Shown here: piece after piece, positions 42,404-51,742 of the stretch
Layout: every line of letters starts with the position of its first letter
Position numbering within the stretch: position 1 is the first letter of the stretch
From: Methylophilaceae bacterium
Lineage (GTDB): Bacteria; Pseudomonadota; Gammaproteobacteria; Burkholderiales; Methylophilaceae
DNA: 64,000 nt
Assembly (NCBI GenBank): GCA_013141125.1
Contig: JABFRO010000001.1
Coordinates: forward strand, 1,949,187 to 2,013,186
Direction: 5' to 3'
The notes under the pieces: generated by a model
What the model was told of the DNA's origin: nothing
Databases searched by the model: none
What the model saw: the letters and a program-made list of their open reading frames with translations, nothing else
Program-made: the position numbers and the translations under genes

Positions 42404-42655
42404 TAATTCCCAACTATTACTTGTGACTCTCTTAACGAGAGTCGGTATGTCGCTTTTGCTTTATTTTCTCAAATGAATTTAAGGTTGTGTGCCGGATATT
42501 GCTATCCGACAGTAAACTGTTATTTCATTCAAGGTGTAAAGACTTGTATCTTGAGTGCCATCTATCTGCAACAAATCGGTAACATTTAACTGTTAAGATT
42601 TGCCATCAAGTGGCGGCCTTTGCTACAAGCACTCACACCTATCGATTGTTCATTT

Positions 42656-42666
42656 TGTTAAAGAGC
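42656..42666 (-). promoter_or_regulatory. rrn leader boxA antitermination site
   Basis: On the minus strand GCTCTTTAACA matches the rrn boxA consensus. It is followed by a GTGTGAGTGCTTGT segment resembling boxC. It lies about 250 bases before 16S, downstream of all four promoters. Confidence 0.8.
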
Positions 42667-42707
42667 TTTTTGTTCTTTCTCGCTACAGCGTCTGAAGCGA
42701 GGTGCGC

Positions 42708-42735
42708 ATTTTACAGCGTTTTATTGCATTGTCAA
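42708..42735 (-). promoter_or_regulatory. rrn promoter, copy nearest 16S
   Basis: On the minus strand: -35 TTGACA, 16-base spacer, -10 TAAAAT, then a GC-rich discriminator (GCGC). It is one of four tandem promoters spaced 82-85 bases apart. Confidence 0.85.
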
Positions 42736-42790
42736 GCGTTTGTTTCAACTTCGTTTGCCTGCTCACTTCGATTTCTGAAGCGAGCCGCGC

Positions 42791-42818
42791 ATTCTACAGT
42801 GTTTTATCACCGCGTCAA
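42791..42818 (-). promoter_or_regulatory. rrn promoter, second copy
   Basis: On the minus strand: -35 TTGACG, 16-base spacer, -10 TAGAAT, discriminator GCGC. Same design as its neighbours. Confidence 0.85.
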
Positions 42819-42872
42819 GCTTTTGTTTTACTTCACTTTCTTGCTCACTTCCCACTTCAAAGTGAGCCGCGC

Positions 42873-42900
42873 ATTCTACAGCTTTATTTCATTCCGTCAA
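42873..42900 (-). promoter_or_regulatory. rrn promoter, third copy
   Basis: On the minus strand: -35 TTGACG, 16-base spacer, -10 TAGAAT, discriminator GCGC. Confidence 0.85.
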
Positions 42901-42957
42901 GCGCTTATTTCTTACTTCGTTGCATTGACTTCATTACTGCGTTGAAGCGAGGTGCGC

Positions 42958-42985
42958 ATTCTACAGAGAAGCCATGGGTTGTCAA
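42958..42985 (-). promoter_or_regulatory. rrn promoter, copy farthest from 16S
   Basis: On the minus strand: -35 TTGACA, 16-base spacer, -10 TAGAAT, discriminator GCGC. It is the most upstream of the set, about 110 bases beyond the dksA stop codon. Confidence 0.85.
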
Positions 42986-43093
42986 TAAGTGATTAGTGAT
43001 ATTTTCAATTTAACCACCGGGCATTTCAATTACTTGTAATGTATAGCCGTCTGTTTTTACTCAGCCTGCTTACGCCCATGAGCAAATGGCCTA

Positions 43094-43516
43094 TTATCTG
43101 GCGACTTGGCGCTCGCGGATTTCATCCAAGGTTTTGCAATCGATACATAAGGTAGCCGTTGGCCGAGCCTCGAGGCGCTTCAGTCCAATTTCAACACCAC
43201 AGCCTTCGCAATAACCATATTCACGCTCACTCACCTTCCTTAAGGTCTCATCAATTTTTTTGATGAGCTTGCGTTCGCGATCACGGTTACGTAATTCCAG
43301 TGCCATGTCTGATTCCTGGCTGGCTCTATCATTAGGATCGGCAAAAACCGTGACTTCATCCTGCATTGCATGCACGGCTCTGTCCATATCGCCGCTTAAT
43401 TCGGCCTTCCAATTATCAAGAATTTTGCGGAAATGCTCCAGCTGCTTGTCATTCATATACTCTTCATCAGCACTTGCTTGATAAGGAGTGAATTGTCGTG
43501 TAGTTGCGTCTGCCAT
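43094..43516 (-). CDS. dksA: RNA polymerase-binding transcription factor DksA
   Basis: A 140-residue protein that enters the RNA polymerase secondary channel and, with ppGpp, represses rRNA promoters. I use the ATG at 43516; the longer frame begins at a TTG. The coiled-coil tip has the expected acidic pair in DPNDRASQ (Asp60 and Asp63), and the zinc finger is CEGC...CIDC with Cys103, 106, 124 and 127. The C-terminal helix ends EIRERQVAR. Upstream of the rrn operon on the same strand, it sits next to four promoters of the class DksA controls. Confidence 0.96.
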   Translation of the reverse strand: MADATTRQFTPYQASADEEYMNDKQLEHFRKILDNWKAELSGDMDRAVHAMQDEVTVFADPNDRASQESDMALELRNRDRERKLIKKIDETLRKVSEREYGYCEGCGVEIGLKRLEARPTATLCIDCKTLDEIRERQVAR

Positions 43517-43572
43517 ATGTGCTTTCAAATTTGTACCAGAGATAGGAGTGCTATATCAGAAAAATTTAGCAG

Positions 43573-43603
43573 GCGCAAGTTTACACTTGTTAACTAATTG
43601 CGC
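43573..43603 (-). terminator. Possible terminator between the P-type ATPase gene and dksA
   Basis: An inverted repeat GCGCAA...TTGCGC with an inner AGTT/AACT pair lies in the gap. On the minus strand a short T-run (AAATTTTTC) follows about ten bases later. The spacing is longer than usual, so this is tentative. Confidence 0.35.
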
Positions 43604-43686
43604 AAAGCGCTAAAGTTTACTCAGCATTCTCGCAATAATTCACAACCATAAATTGCGCTACTGCAAAACGTAGCAGTCTATATGAA

Positions 43687-46389
43687 TCATGACAAAAAGC
43701 GCCTTACGATGTATTTTTCCATGCCGACAATGAAATAAATAAGCAAACCTGCCGCCAGTGTCAACAGCCACTCATCCAGCCCAATGGGCGCGCTGTGAAA
43801 CAGCCAGTTCATGAGCGGCAGATAAATGAAGGCGGCTTGTGCCAGTAGCATGGTTAGCACTCCCGGCAAAAACCAGGGGTTGGAAAACAAGCCAAGCGAC
43901 CACATGGATTGGCTAATGGAGCGACAATTCAGCAAATAAAAAGCTTGACCAACAATGATCATATTAACAGCCGCAGTGCGAGCTTTTTCTATGCTCTCGC
44001 CATTTAGCACTTCCCATTCAAACAAGCCAAATACACCACCGGCTAATAACAGACTTACCAAAATCGAGCGAAAAATCAGGCGGCTGGTAAGAATGGGCTG
44101 TTGCGGGTCGCGCGGTGAACGTTGCATGATGTCACTTTCTCGCGCCTCAAAAGCCAGCACCATGCCTAAAAATAAAGCCGTGGTCATGTTAACCCACAGT
44201 ATTTGGCCAGGCAAAATTGGCAGCTGCATATTTAGTAAAATTGCAATTAGAATGACCAAGCCCTGACCGATATTGGTAGGTATTGTCCAGCTGATAAATT
44301 TGACCAGATTGTCGTAAACGCCACGCCCTTCTTCAACGGCGGCGGCAATGGAGGCGAAGTTGTCGTCGGTCAGCACCATGGCCGCCGCCTCTTTGGAAAC
44401 CTCGGTGCCGGTAATGCCCATGGCCACACCTATATTGGCCTGACGCAAAGCAGGCGCGTCATTTACACCGTCTCCGGTCATGGCGACTATATGTCCGCGC
44501 ACTTGCAATGCTTTTACCAGCCTGAGCTTTTGCTCGGGTGCCACGCGGGCAAATACGGTAATTCGTTCTGAGGCCTCGGGCAAATTCGCGTCGGAAATAA
44601 GCGCTAGCGCCTTGCCCTCCAAAGCCTCAAGCGGCTGATCCTCATTCACCAAACCTATTTGTCGCGCAATGGCGACCGCCGTCCCCAGATGGTCGCCAGT
44701 AATCATTTTCACTTGTATGCCCGCCGTGCGGCAACGCGCGACAGCAGCTATTGCCTCCTCGCGCGGCGGATCCATCATGCCTTGCAAACCAATAAAACTC
44801 AGGCCATCAGCCACATGCTCATGCCCCAACGTGCTTTCATACAATGGGCGTTCACCGCGCGCAAAGGCCAGCACACGTAAGCCTCTTGCTGTCATGGCTT
44901 CCACCTGTAGCCCAATTGCGGCCTCATCCAAAGCCGCCCGCTGCAAATTCGCATCCAGCGCCGCATCACAACGCCGCAGAATACTCTCCACCGAACCTTT
45001 AAGATAAATATGGTGCGCATCCGCCGCCGAGTTAAGATGCATGGTCGCCATGAATTGATGCGCAGACTCAAAAGGAATGGTATCGAGACGCGGGTGAGTC
45101 TGGTTAATTTCCGTAAGGTTTAAGCCAGCTTTGTAGGCCGAAACCAGAAGCGCGCCTTCAGTCGGGTCGCCTTCAAGTTTCCAGATATGATCTTCATGCA
45201 CCAGTCTGGCATCGTTACACAGTAGGCCAGCCTTGAGGCACTCTGTCAGCGCACCTTGTGTGTCTGGATTGATGAGAGTGTCGGAAATATGGAATTCGCC
45301 ACTGGGTTCATAGCCGGAGCCACTCACCTCATAATTCACCCCGCCCGCATAAACCGCCTGCACAGTCATTTGGTTCTGCGTCAGGGTGCCGGTTTTATCT
45401 GAACAAATAATCGTGGTACCGCCCAGCGTTTCCACGGCGGGCAATTTGCGAATAATCACCTGACGTTTGGCCATGCGCGCCACACCAATCGCCAGCGCAA
45501 TAGTAACCGCCACCGGCAGACCTTCCGGTATCGCCGCCACGGCCAGAGCCACCGAAGCGATAAAAGTGTCGATCAAATTTCCGCCCCTGAGCCAGCCGGC
45601 AGCGAAAGTCAGCCCGGCAAGACCAAGGATAAACCACATCAACAAACGGCTGAACTGGGCAATTTTTCGTGTTAATGGTGTTTCTAGCTCGGTGGCTGCC
45701 GCTATCATCTGATTGATGCGGCCTATCTCGGTATCGTCGCCGGTTTTTACCACCACGCCCACGCCTGTGCCATAGGTTATCAGGGTCGAGGAGTAGGCCA
45801 TATTGCTGCATTCGGCAAGAACAGTATGAGCAGGTAATGATGAAGTGGATTTTTCCACCGGTACGGATTCGCCGGTGAGTGCCGATTCGTCGATTTGCAA
45901 ATCGCGCCGTTTGATTAAACGTAAATCTGCCGCAACTTTATCGCCGGATTGCAAAAAAACAATATCGCCCGGCACCAGTTCAGCGGCGGCGATGGTTAGC
46001 CGCACGCCATCGCGCAAAACCTCGGCATTTAAACTAAGTGCACGTGACAAGGCATCAATCGCGCGCAACGCATTTTTTTCCTGAATAAAACCGATGATGG
46101 CATTAAGAAACACCACGCCAAAAATCACCGAGGCATCTACCCAGCCTTTTAGAGCGGCGGTAATCACGGAGGATGCCAGCAGGATATAAATCAGAGGATC
46201 GTGAAACTGGGATAGAAACAAAAGCAAAGGGCTTTTACCTTTTTTCGGTGTCAGACGGTTGGCACCGTACTGCACCTGCCTCTCCTTGACTTCGTCTGAA
46301 CTCAGGCCATGCATGGCATCAACATGCAAATCAGCAAGAATTTGCGCTTCTGGCAGCGCATGCCAGCTTTTTTTATCTTGTGTGTTCAT
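43687..46389 (-). CDS. Cation-transporting P-type ATPase, P2 (PacL/SERCA-like)
   Basis: A 900-residue ion pump. Key sites: TGES (172-175) in the actuator domain, PEGL (288-291) in TM4 as in P2 Ca2+ and Na+/K+ pumps, phosphorylated Asp331 in ICSDKTGTLT, and MTGDGVNDAPAL in the hinge. It starts with a cation ATPase N-terminal domain (about 8-75) and ends with six further transmembrane helices. No cysteine-rich metal-binding domain is present, arguing against a copper or zinc P1B pump. The ion is most likely Ca2+ or a monovalent cation. No clear operon partner; the next gene upstream starts about 100 bases away. Confidence 0.92.
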   Translation of the reverse strand: MNTQDKKSWHALPEAQILADLHVDAMHGLSSDEVKERQVQYGANRLTPKKGKSPLLLFLSQFHDPLIYILLASSVITAALKGWVDASVIFGVVFLNAIIGFIQEKNALRAIDALSRALSLNAEVLRDGVRLTIAAAELVPGDIVFLQSGDKVAADLRLIKRRDLQIDESALTGESVPVEKSTSSLPAHTVLAECSNMAYSSTLITYGTGVGVVVKTGDDTEIGRINQMIAAATELETPLTRKIAQFSRLLMWFILGLAGLTFAAGWLRGGNLIDTFIASVALAVAAIPEGLPVAVTIALAIGVARMAKRQVIIRKLPAVETLGGTTIICSDKTGTLTQNQMTVQAVYAGGVNYEVSGSGYEPSGEFHISDTLINPDTQGALTECLKAGLLCNDARLVHEDHIWKLEGDPTEGALLVSAYKAGLNLTEINQTHPRLDTIPFESAHQFMATMHLNSAADAHHIYLKGSVESILRRCDAALDANLQRAALDEAAIGLQVEAMTARGLRVLAFARGERPLYESTLGHEHVADGLSFIGLQGMMDPPREEAIAAVARCRTAGIQVKMITGDHLGTAVAIARQIGLVNEDQPLEALEGKALALISDANLPEASERITVFARVAPEQKLRLVKALQVRGHIVAMTGDGVNDAPALRQANIGVAMGITGTEVSKEAAAMVLTDDNFASIAAAVEEGRGVYDNLVKFISWTIPTNIGQGLVILIAILLNMQLPILPGQILWVNMTTALFLGMVLAFEARESDIMQRSPRDPQQPILTSRLIFRSILVSLLLAGGVFGLFEWEVLNGESIEKARTAAVNMIIVGQAFYLLNCRSISQSMWSLGLFSNPWFLPGVLTMLLAQAAFIYLPLMNWLFHSAPIGLDEWLLTLAAGLLIYFIVGMEKYIVRRFLS

Positions 46390-46485
46390 GCGACCTGTCC
46401 TTTGATAATACTAAGTCGACTAACTTACTTATTATGCTGAAAGTTTCAGGAATGGGGCGCATGGCTTTTAACAAGTCCAACTACC

Positions 46486-47508
46486 TCATTCCAGATGCGC
46501 AACCCATTCACGCCAAACAGCCCAGGCTATCGCCAACACGATCGGACCGACAAACAGGCCGACCAAACCAAATGCCAACAGGCCGCCCAATACGCCAAAT
46601 AAAATCAACAGAAAAGGAACCGGGCTAACACTGCTAATAAAATAAGGCCGCAAAAAGTTATCCAACTGACTCACGACCGCCGCACCCCAAAGCCAAACAC
46701 CTATCGCCGCGCCCGTTTCGCCATGTAAAAATAACCAGAATCCAATCGATCCCCAGGCGACTGGCGTTGCAAATGGAATCAAGGCACAAAGTGTGGTTAA
46801 CACGCCCAAGGTTACCGGTGAATCCAGCCCCGCTACCCAATAACCCAGCCCGGCTACTACACCTTGCACCAATGCAGTCAGCAGAATCCCATAGATAACG
46901 GCGCGCGTGGTGTTGCCTGCGGCAGTTAAATAATCATGTATACGCGACCCGATAAATCTTGATAAAACCAGCTTTAGCTCGCTGACAATACGCGCACCAT
47001 CGCGGTAAAAGAAAAACAAAACCACCATCATCATCACCAGCTTACCGATACCCCTGCCCAAGCCACCGGCCAACATGGCAAATGAACTCGCGTGCGAGGC
47101 GAGCCAGTTTTTAATCGTTGCCATTGTTTCTTCCGGTGCGCTTAGCAAATGGGAGAGGCTATCCCCCAGCCATGGCACTTGTTTCAGCAAAGCAGGTACA
47201 GGCGGCGGTGCTGATAACAAATTTTGCAATTCAGGATAAATCCGCATTACTTCTTTTTGTGCAATCCAGAGCAGCCAAATGAGAGGAATTACCAGCATTA
47301 AAGCCGCCAGCATGGTGGTCAAGCTGGCGGCCAGCGCATTGCGCTCACCGCACCAGCCGCGTATGCGCTTTGCAATCGGCCAGGAAGCGTAAGCTAAAAC
47401 ACCGGCCCAGGCTAAAATTGAAAAGAAAGGCGACAGAATCAGAAATACCAGCAAAGCCAGGCCGATCAAAGCCAGCCAAGGGGGTAAGCGGCTAGTGAGG
47501 GATGTCAT
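46486..47508 (-). CDS. AI-2E family transporter (PerM-like)
   Basis: A 340-residue membrane protein with about eight transmembrane segments. The family layout is seen: a hydrophobic N-terminal pair (ALIGLALLVFLILSPFFSILAWAGVLAYASWPI), a helical periplasmic-type region (about 100-150), then FFYRDGARIV, GILLTALVQGVVAGLGYWVAG and the C-terminal LILFGVLGGLLAFGLVGLFVGPIVLAI. Substrate is unknown; family members include autoinducer-2 exporters and ion antiporters. A second member lies at 51739-52815. Confidence 0.9.
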   Translation of the reverse strand: MTSLTSRLPPWLALIGLALLVFLILSPFFSILAWAGVLAYASWPIAKRIRGWCGERNALAASLTTMLAALMLVIPLIWLLWIAQKEVMRIYPELQNLLSAPPPVPALLKQVPWLGDSLSHLLSAPEETMATIKNWLASHASSFAMLAGGLGRGIGKLVMMMVVLFFFYRDGARIVSELKLVLSRFIGSRIHDYLTAAGNTTRAVIYGILLTALVQGVVAGLGYWVAGLDSPVTLGVLTTLCALIPFATPVAWGSIGFWLFLHGETGAAIGVWLWGAAVVSQLDNFLRPYFISSVSPVPFLLILFGVLGGLLAFGLVGLFVGPIVLAIAWAVWREWVAHLE

Positions 47509-47555
47509 AAGTAGCTGAAAGATTACTATTATTCAAGCGATGGTTACCTGATGAT

Positions 47556-48059
47556 TCAGTGTTTAGCACTGGAAAAGCGATCCATCAATACCAACATCAA
47601 CCCGGAAAACACCAACGTGATATGAATCGCAAGCATCCAAGTTAATTCATGCGCAGTCACTTGCTTCACATTAAAAAAGTATTTCAGCAAATCAATCGCC
47701 GAGATAGCCACAATAGAAGCAAGCAGCTTTATTTTAAGATCAGAAAAACTCACGCTCCCCATCCAACCGGGGCGATCTGCACTATTGCCGGTATGCATCA
47801 TAGAAACAAAATTCTCATACCCGGCAAAAATCATGATGATGAGCAGATTCGCCACCAGCGTAATATCCACCAAAGTCAAAATGCCGATAATGGCTTGATC
47901 GCCTTCGCCATAAAACACCAAGGGTGCCAAGCTAATAAAGGCCTTAACAAACTTTATCAGCAACAATACGATGGCACCGATCATGCCCAGATAAAATGGC
48001 ACCAGCAACCAGCGGCTATTGAATAGAAAAAGCTCCAATATTTGTTCAATGCGTTTCAT
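47556..48059 (-). CDS. UPF0114 family membrane protein (YqhA-like)
   Basis: A 167-residue inner membrane protein with four hydrophobic segments. It starts MKRIEQILELFLFNSRWLLVPFY in outline as usual for UPF0114, and keeps FYGEGDQAIIGILTLVDITLV and the ADRPGWMGSVSFSDLKIKL loop. The function of the family is unknown. It lies 14 bases after the SnoaL-like gene, so the two are probably co-transcribed. Confidence 0.9.
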   Translation of the reverse strand: MKRIEQILELFLFNSRWLLVPFYLGMIGAIVLLLIKFVKAFISLAPLVFYGEGDQAIIGILTLVDITLVANLLIIMIFAGYENFVSMMHTGNSADRPGWMGSVSFSDLKIKLLASIVAISAIDLLKYFFNVKQVTAHELTWMLAIHITLVFSGLMLVLMDRFSSAKH

Positions 48060-48073
48060 AAAGTTTTCAGCGT

Positions 48074-48559
48074 TTAATGATGTTCTTTTGCATCGGATTT
48101 TTCCGGCATGGCCGAAGAATGATGATGCTCAATGACCCATTTACCATCCTCAAATGCATATTGAAAAGTATAGCGCGCCTGTATCTCCTGGTTTTTGCCA
48201 TCAGCTTTTACCTTGAACGTATAAATACCCATATCCGTTGCTGTGTTGCAACCAAGTTTAATGGTACGGCTGTCAATGCGGCCTTGCGGATGTTTTTGTA
48301 GAAAATGTACGAAATAATCACTAATCTCCTCGTGCGTATCGCGCGGCTTATTGGATACCGTTGGCAACAAAACCGCATCATCGGAATACAACTTGGTCAC
48401 TGCGTCAGGATTTCCCGTCTTCAGCGCATCATTCCAGCGATCAAACAAGGCGGAAATCTGCGCCTTGTTAACGGCAGCACATTCCTGTTTTTCCGCATGC
48501 GCCGGTAAAGAAAAAACACCAAGCATTAAGGATGTAGAGAGAATCAAGGTCTTGTTCAT
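48074..48559 (-). CDS. Secreted SnoaL-like (SgcJ/EcaC family) protein
   Basis: A 161-residue protein with a signal peptide (about 1-22, ending PAHA) and a cone-shaped NTF2/SnoaL fold. Family features are ISALFDRWNDALKTGNPDAV, KLYSDDAVLLPT, HEEISDYFVHFLQKHPQG and the closing strand FEDGKWVIEHHHSS. The C-terminus is His-rich (HHHSS and KEHH). Two cysteines in the mature protein may form a disulphide. Function unknown; likely periplasmic. Confidence 0.87.
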   Translation of the reverse strand: MNKTLILSTSLMLGVFSLPAHAEKQECAAVNKAQISALFDRWNDALKTGNPDAVTKLYSDDAVLLPTVSNKPRDTHEEISDYFVHFLQKHPQGRIDSRTIKLGCNTATDMGIYTFKVKADGKNQEIQARYTFQYAFEDGKWVIEHHHSSAMPEKSDAKEHH

Positions 48560-48612
48560 GTTAATTACCTTTATTAAAAAATTAATGCATTGTAAAAACT
48601 TAATGGACGATT

Positions 48613-50223
48613 TCAGTTGCCAGCAGCCAAACGCAAAGCCACGGCCTCTGCCACTTTAATGCCATCTATCGCCGCCGAAAGAATGCCTCCGGCATAGCCT
48701 GCACCTTCCCCTGTTGGATACAAGCCTTGCGTATTGATACTTTGCAAACTTTCGTCTTCGCGCTTGATTCGGATCGGCGATGAGGTACGTGTTTCCACAC
48801 CGGTCAAAACGCCATCCGGCAGATCAAAGCCTTTTATTTGTTTGGCGAATTCCGGCAGCGCTTCACGGATGGCGCTAATCGCATATTCCGGCAAAGCGTT
48901 ACTCAAATCGCACAAATGCACGCCGGGCGTATACGAAGGCTGTACGCTGCCAAATGCCGTGGAAGGCTTACCCTGAATGAAATCGCCTATCAGCTGGCCG
49001 GGGGCTTGATAATTGCTGCCGCCCAGCTCATAGGCGCGCGCTTCCCACTTACGCTGAAACTCCATACCGGCCAGCGGATCACCGGGGTAATCCTGCTCCG
49101 GCGAAATGCCGACGACAATGCCGCTGTTGGCATTGCGTTCATTGCGCGAATACTGGCTCATGCCGTTGGTCACCACACACCCGGCTTCAGATGCTGCCGC
49201 TACCACCGTGCCGCCTGGACACATGCAGAAGCTGTAAACCGAACGCCCGTTTTTAGCATGATGCACCAGCTTGTAATCCGCCGCGCCCAGCAAGGGGTGT
49301 TCCGCATGATTACCATAGCGCGCGCGGTCTATTAATGATTGTGGATGCTCGATACGAAAGCCTATGGAAAACGGTTTGGCTTCGATATAAATGCCGCGCT
49401 TGTGGATCATTTCAAAGGTATCGCGCGCGCTATGGCCTACCGCCAGTATCAAATGACGCGTGGGAATGTGTTCGCCGCTGGCGAGGACTACGCCTTGCAC
49501 CTGCCCATGTTCCACTTCAATATCATCCACCCGGCTCTGAAAACGTATCTCACCGCCCAGTGCCAAGATGGTTTCACGCATTTTTTCAACCATGCCCACC
49601 AGTCGGAACGTGCCGATATGCGGGTGACTGACATACAGAATCTCTTCTGGCGCACCGGCTTTAACAAATTCTTGCAACACTTTGCGACCATAATGCTTGG
49701 GGTCTTTAACCTGGCTGTAAAGCTTACCATCGGAAAATGTACCCGCACCGCCTTCACCAAACTGCACATTGGATTCCGGGTTGAGCACCCCTTGCCGCCA
49801 CAGACCGAAGGTATCCTTGGTGCGTTCACGCACGGCTTTACCGCGCTCCAGAATCAAGGGTTTAAAACCGGATTGCGCGAGTATTAACCCGGCAAACAAG
49901 CCGGCCGGCCCCAGACCCACGATAACGGGACGTTCGGCTGAGCTTGTCGCCGCTTGAGCCACGAAATGATAGCCGGTGTCCGGCGCAATCTTCACATGCG
50001 GATTTTTTTTGCAGCGCGCGAGTACGTTGGTCTCATTACGCACTTCAACCTCCAGCGTGTAGACAAACAATATCGCGTGCGATTTGCGCGCATCCACCCC
50101 GCGCCGAAAAATGGTAAAGCTGACCAGATCACTCTCGGCAATACCCAGTTGTTTAAGAATAGTTGCTTTAATTTCGCCAGGCGCGTGTTCCAGCGGCAGT
50201 TTGAGCTCAGTCAGTCTTAGCAT
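48613..50223 (-). CDS. FAD-dependent dehydrogenase (COG2509 type)
   Basis: A 536-residue flavoprotein. After an N-terminal helper region (about 1-95), the dinucleotide-binding loop PVIVGLGPAGLFAGLILAQSG begins near residue 98. Further landmarks are NVQFGEGGAGTFSDGKLYS, LILAVGHSARDTFEM, a cysteine-containing SFCMCPGGTVVAAASEAG and the C-terminal GLYPTGEGAGYAGGILSAAIDG that closes around FAD. These match the large uncharacterised FAD-dependent dehydrogenases found in most proteobacteria. The natural substrate is unknown. Its start is six bases from the SEL1-repeat gene stop, suggesting co-transcription. Confidence 0.92.
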   Translation of the reverse strand: MLRLTELKLPLEHAPGEIKATILKQLGIAESDLVSFTIFRRGVDARKSHAILFVYTLEVEVRNETNVLARCKKNPHVKIAPDTGYHFVAQAATSSAERPVIVGLGPAGLFAGLILAQSGFKPLILERGKAVRERTKDTFGLWRQGVLNPESNVQFGEGGAGTFSDGKLYSQVKDPKHYGRKVLQEFVKAGAPEEILYVSHPHIGTFRLVGMVEKMRETILALGGEIRFQSRVDDIEVEHGQVQGVVLASGEHIPTRHLILAVGHSARDTFEMIHKRGIYIEAKPFSIGFRIEHPQSLIDRARYGNHAEHPLLGAADYKLVHHAKNGRSVYSFCMCPGGTVVAAASEAGCVVTNGMSQYSRNERNANSGIVVGISPEQDYPGDPLAGMEFQRKWEARAYELGGSNYQAPGQLIGDFIQGKPSTAFGSVQPSYTPGVHLCDLSNALPEYAISAIREALPEFAKQIKGFDLPDGVLTGVETRTSSPIRIKREDESLQSINTQGLYPTGEGAGYAGGILSAAIDGIKVAEAVALRLAAGN

Positions 50224-50229
50224 CTTTTT

Positions 50230-51024
50230 TCAATTCAAGGGATCTTGAAAGTGTGTGTTTTTGGAGTAATTGCCAACATTGTTGTTTGAAGAAGCCTCAA
50301 TAGAGGATGACAAATGCTGCGCCTCCCGCAATTGCTCAAAGGTCAGAATACGCGCAATATTTTCACGCTCACGTACCGCATTCATATCCTGCGCGGCAGC
50401 GGCTCGGTTGAACCACACATAGGCACGCACGACATCCTTTTCAAAGCCAATACCATCGCGATATAAACGCCCCAGCTCCAGCATGCCTTCGGCACTGCCA
50501 CGCGTTGCCGCCAGCTGTATCCATTTGGCAGATAGCTCAAAATTCTGTAGGGCACCAACTCCGGTTTTATAAAGCTTTCCCAATTCCAGCATGGCATCGG
50601 TATTGCCACTTTTAGCCGCAGATTGCAACCAGCGCACAGCTTCTGCCGAATTTTTTCCCGTATGCGATCCCTCCAACAAAAGACTTTTGCCTATCTTCAG
50701 CTGTGCTCCCGCATCACCTTTATTAGCGGCTTTAAGATCATCCCCATCAATTTTTGCATTGTTGGTTTCAGGATGATCTGCAATTGGCAAGCCGATAGCC
50801 AATATAATCACAATCGCGATTGTCACTAAGCCAGCCGCCATGGCCAAGCCTATGGCAAGATTAAAATGGGTGGTTTTACGCAAATAAAAGCGGTGCACGC
50901 AGTCTGGACAGCGAAACGGCTTGCTGTTGGGATAGCTGCGTTTTTCCTGATGTGAATGCCATTTGGACTCTCGGCAGTGAGATTGCCCACACTGTGGGCA
51001 AGTAACATTAACTTTGGTAAACAT
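50230..51024 (-). CDS. SEL1-repeat membrane protein with N-terminal zinc ribbon
   Basis: A 264-residue protein. A zinc-ribbon-like module is formed by Cys9/Cys12 and Cys39/Cys42, followed by one transmembrane segment (about 56-78). The C-terminal part carries three SEL1/TPR-like repeats (about 95-220), with signatures DAGAQLKIGKSLL, NTDAMLELGKLYKTG and SAEGMLELGRLYRDGIG followed by DVVRAYVWFNRAAA. Such repeats mediate protein interactions. The combination of ribbon, membrane helix and SEL1 repeats suggests a scaffold at the inner membrane; partners unknown. Confidence 0.8.
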   Translation of the reverse strand: MFTKVNVTCPQCGQSHCRESKWHSHQEKRSYPNSKPFRCPDCVHRFYLRKTTHFNLAIGLAMAAGLVTIAIVIILAIGLPIADHPETNNAKIDGDDLKAANKGDAGAQLKIGKSLLLEGSHTGKNSAEAVRWLQSAAKSGNTDAMLELGKLYKTGVGALQNFELSAKWIQLAATRGSAEGMLELGRLYRDGIGFEKDVVRAYVWFNRAAAAQDMNAVRERENIARILTFEQLREAQHLSSSIEASSNNNVGNYSKNTHFQDPLN

Positions 51025-51097
51025 TGGATTGTTGTAGCCTTATTGCAAGAGGAATAATTCCTGACAAATTTAACGAAATATAAAAGATTAACAATAC

Positions 51098-51742
51098 TCA
51101 CGGCTCATGATAAAAATCGAGCGAAAACTGTAAAAGTTGCCTGAGCAAAGGCACCGTTACCGGTTTTTTCATGGTCAGCGACCATTTGTCCAGCGCATCC
51201 AAGGTAGCCATCAGATTCGGCAAATCGCGGCGTAGATGGCGCAAACAATAAGCGATAACATCATCTCCCAGCTTGATGCCACGTTCTGCCGCATGGGCTT
51301 TAAGCGCATGGGCTTTTTCCATATCCGATAACGGATGAATCTGATAAACCAAACCCCATGCCAAACGCGTTGCCAGATCATCACGCAACTGCATTTGCGT
51401 GGGTGCCGCGATACCGCTGACCAGCAACGCGCTACGCTCATGCACGCCGTTACGCAGTTCATTATAAGTGTTGAATAATGCGATTTGCGCATCATTATCG
51501 AGAAGATGTACATTGTCCAGCGTAATCAACTGCACATCCTGTTGCTGTGCCAGCGCTGTGCAAGCTTGTAGCAGATGACTTTTTCCGCTTCCTGTTGCAC
51601 CCCAGATATAAACAAAACGCGCCTCGGCATTGCCGCTCGCAGCCAGTTGCAAATTATGCAGCGCCTCGGCGTTGCGACCCACGACAAAATTGGTCAGCGT
51701 GGGCAACGGCGTGGGCTGTATATCCAGCAACAACTGTTTCAT
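51098..51742 (-). CDS. hda: DnaA regulatory inactivator Hda
   Basis: A 214-residue AAA+ protein homologous to the DnaA ATPase domain. It promotes ATP hydrolysis by DnaA at the beta clamp. The N-terminal MKQLLLDI contains a clamp-binding-type motif, and Walker A is GATGSGKS (48-55). Walker B is atypical (LITLDNVHLL). The DnaA DNA-binding domain IV is absent, which separates it from DnaA. It overlaps the upstream AI-2E-type gene by four bases, a usual arrangement in Betaproteobacteria. Confidence 0.93.
   Translation of the reverse strand: MKQLLLDIQPTPLPTLTNFVVGRNAEALHNLQLAASGNAEARFVYIWGATGSGKSHLLQACTALAQQQDVQLITLDNVHLLDNDAQIALFNTYNELRNGVHERSALLVSGIAAPTQMQLRDDLATRLAWGLVYQIHPLSDMEKAHALKAHAAERGIKLGDDVIAYCLRHLRRDLPNLMATLDALDKWSLTMKKPVTVPLLRQLLQFSLDFYHEP

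Noticed and set aside
42691..42985. Repeated segments upstream of 16S that could look like a short CRISPR array
   Set aside because: The repeating parts contain -35 and -10 elements at constant spacing, the period is about 83 bases, and there are no cas genes. They are tandem rRNA promoters.
48838..49887. Plus-strand ORFs of 165 and 182 codons opposite the FAD-dependent dehydrogenase
   Set aside because: They mirror a well-conserved gene on the other strand and lack start signals.
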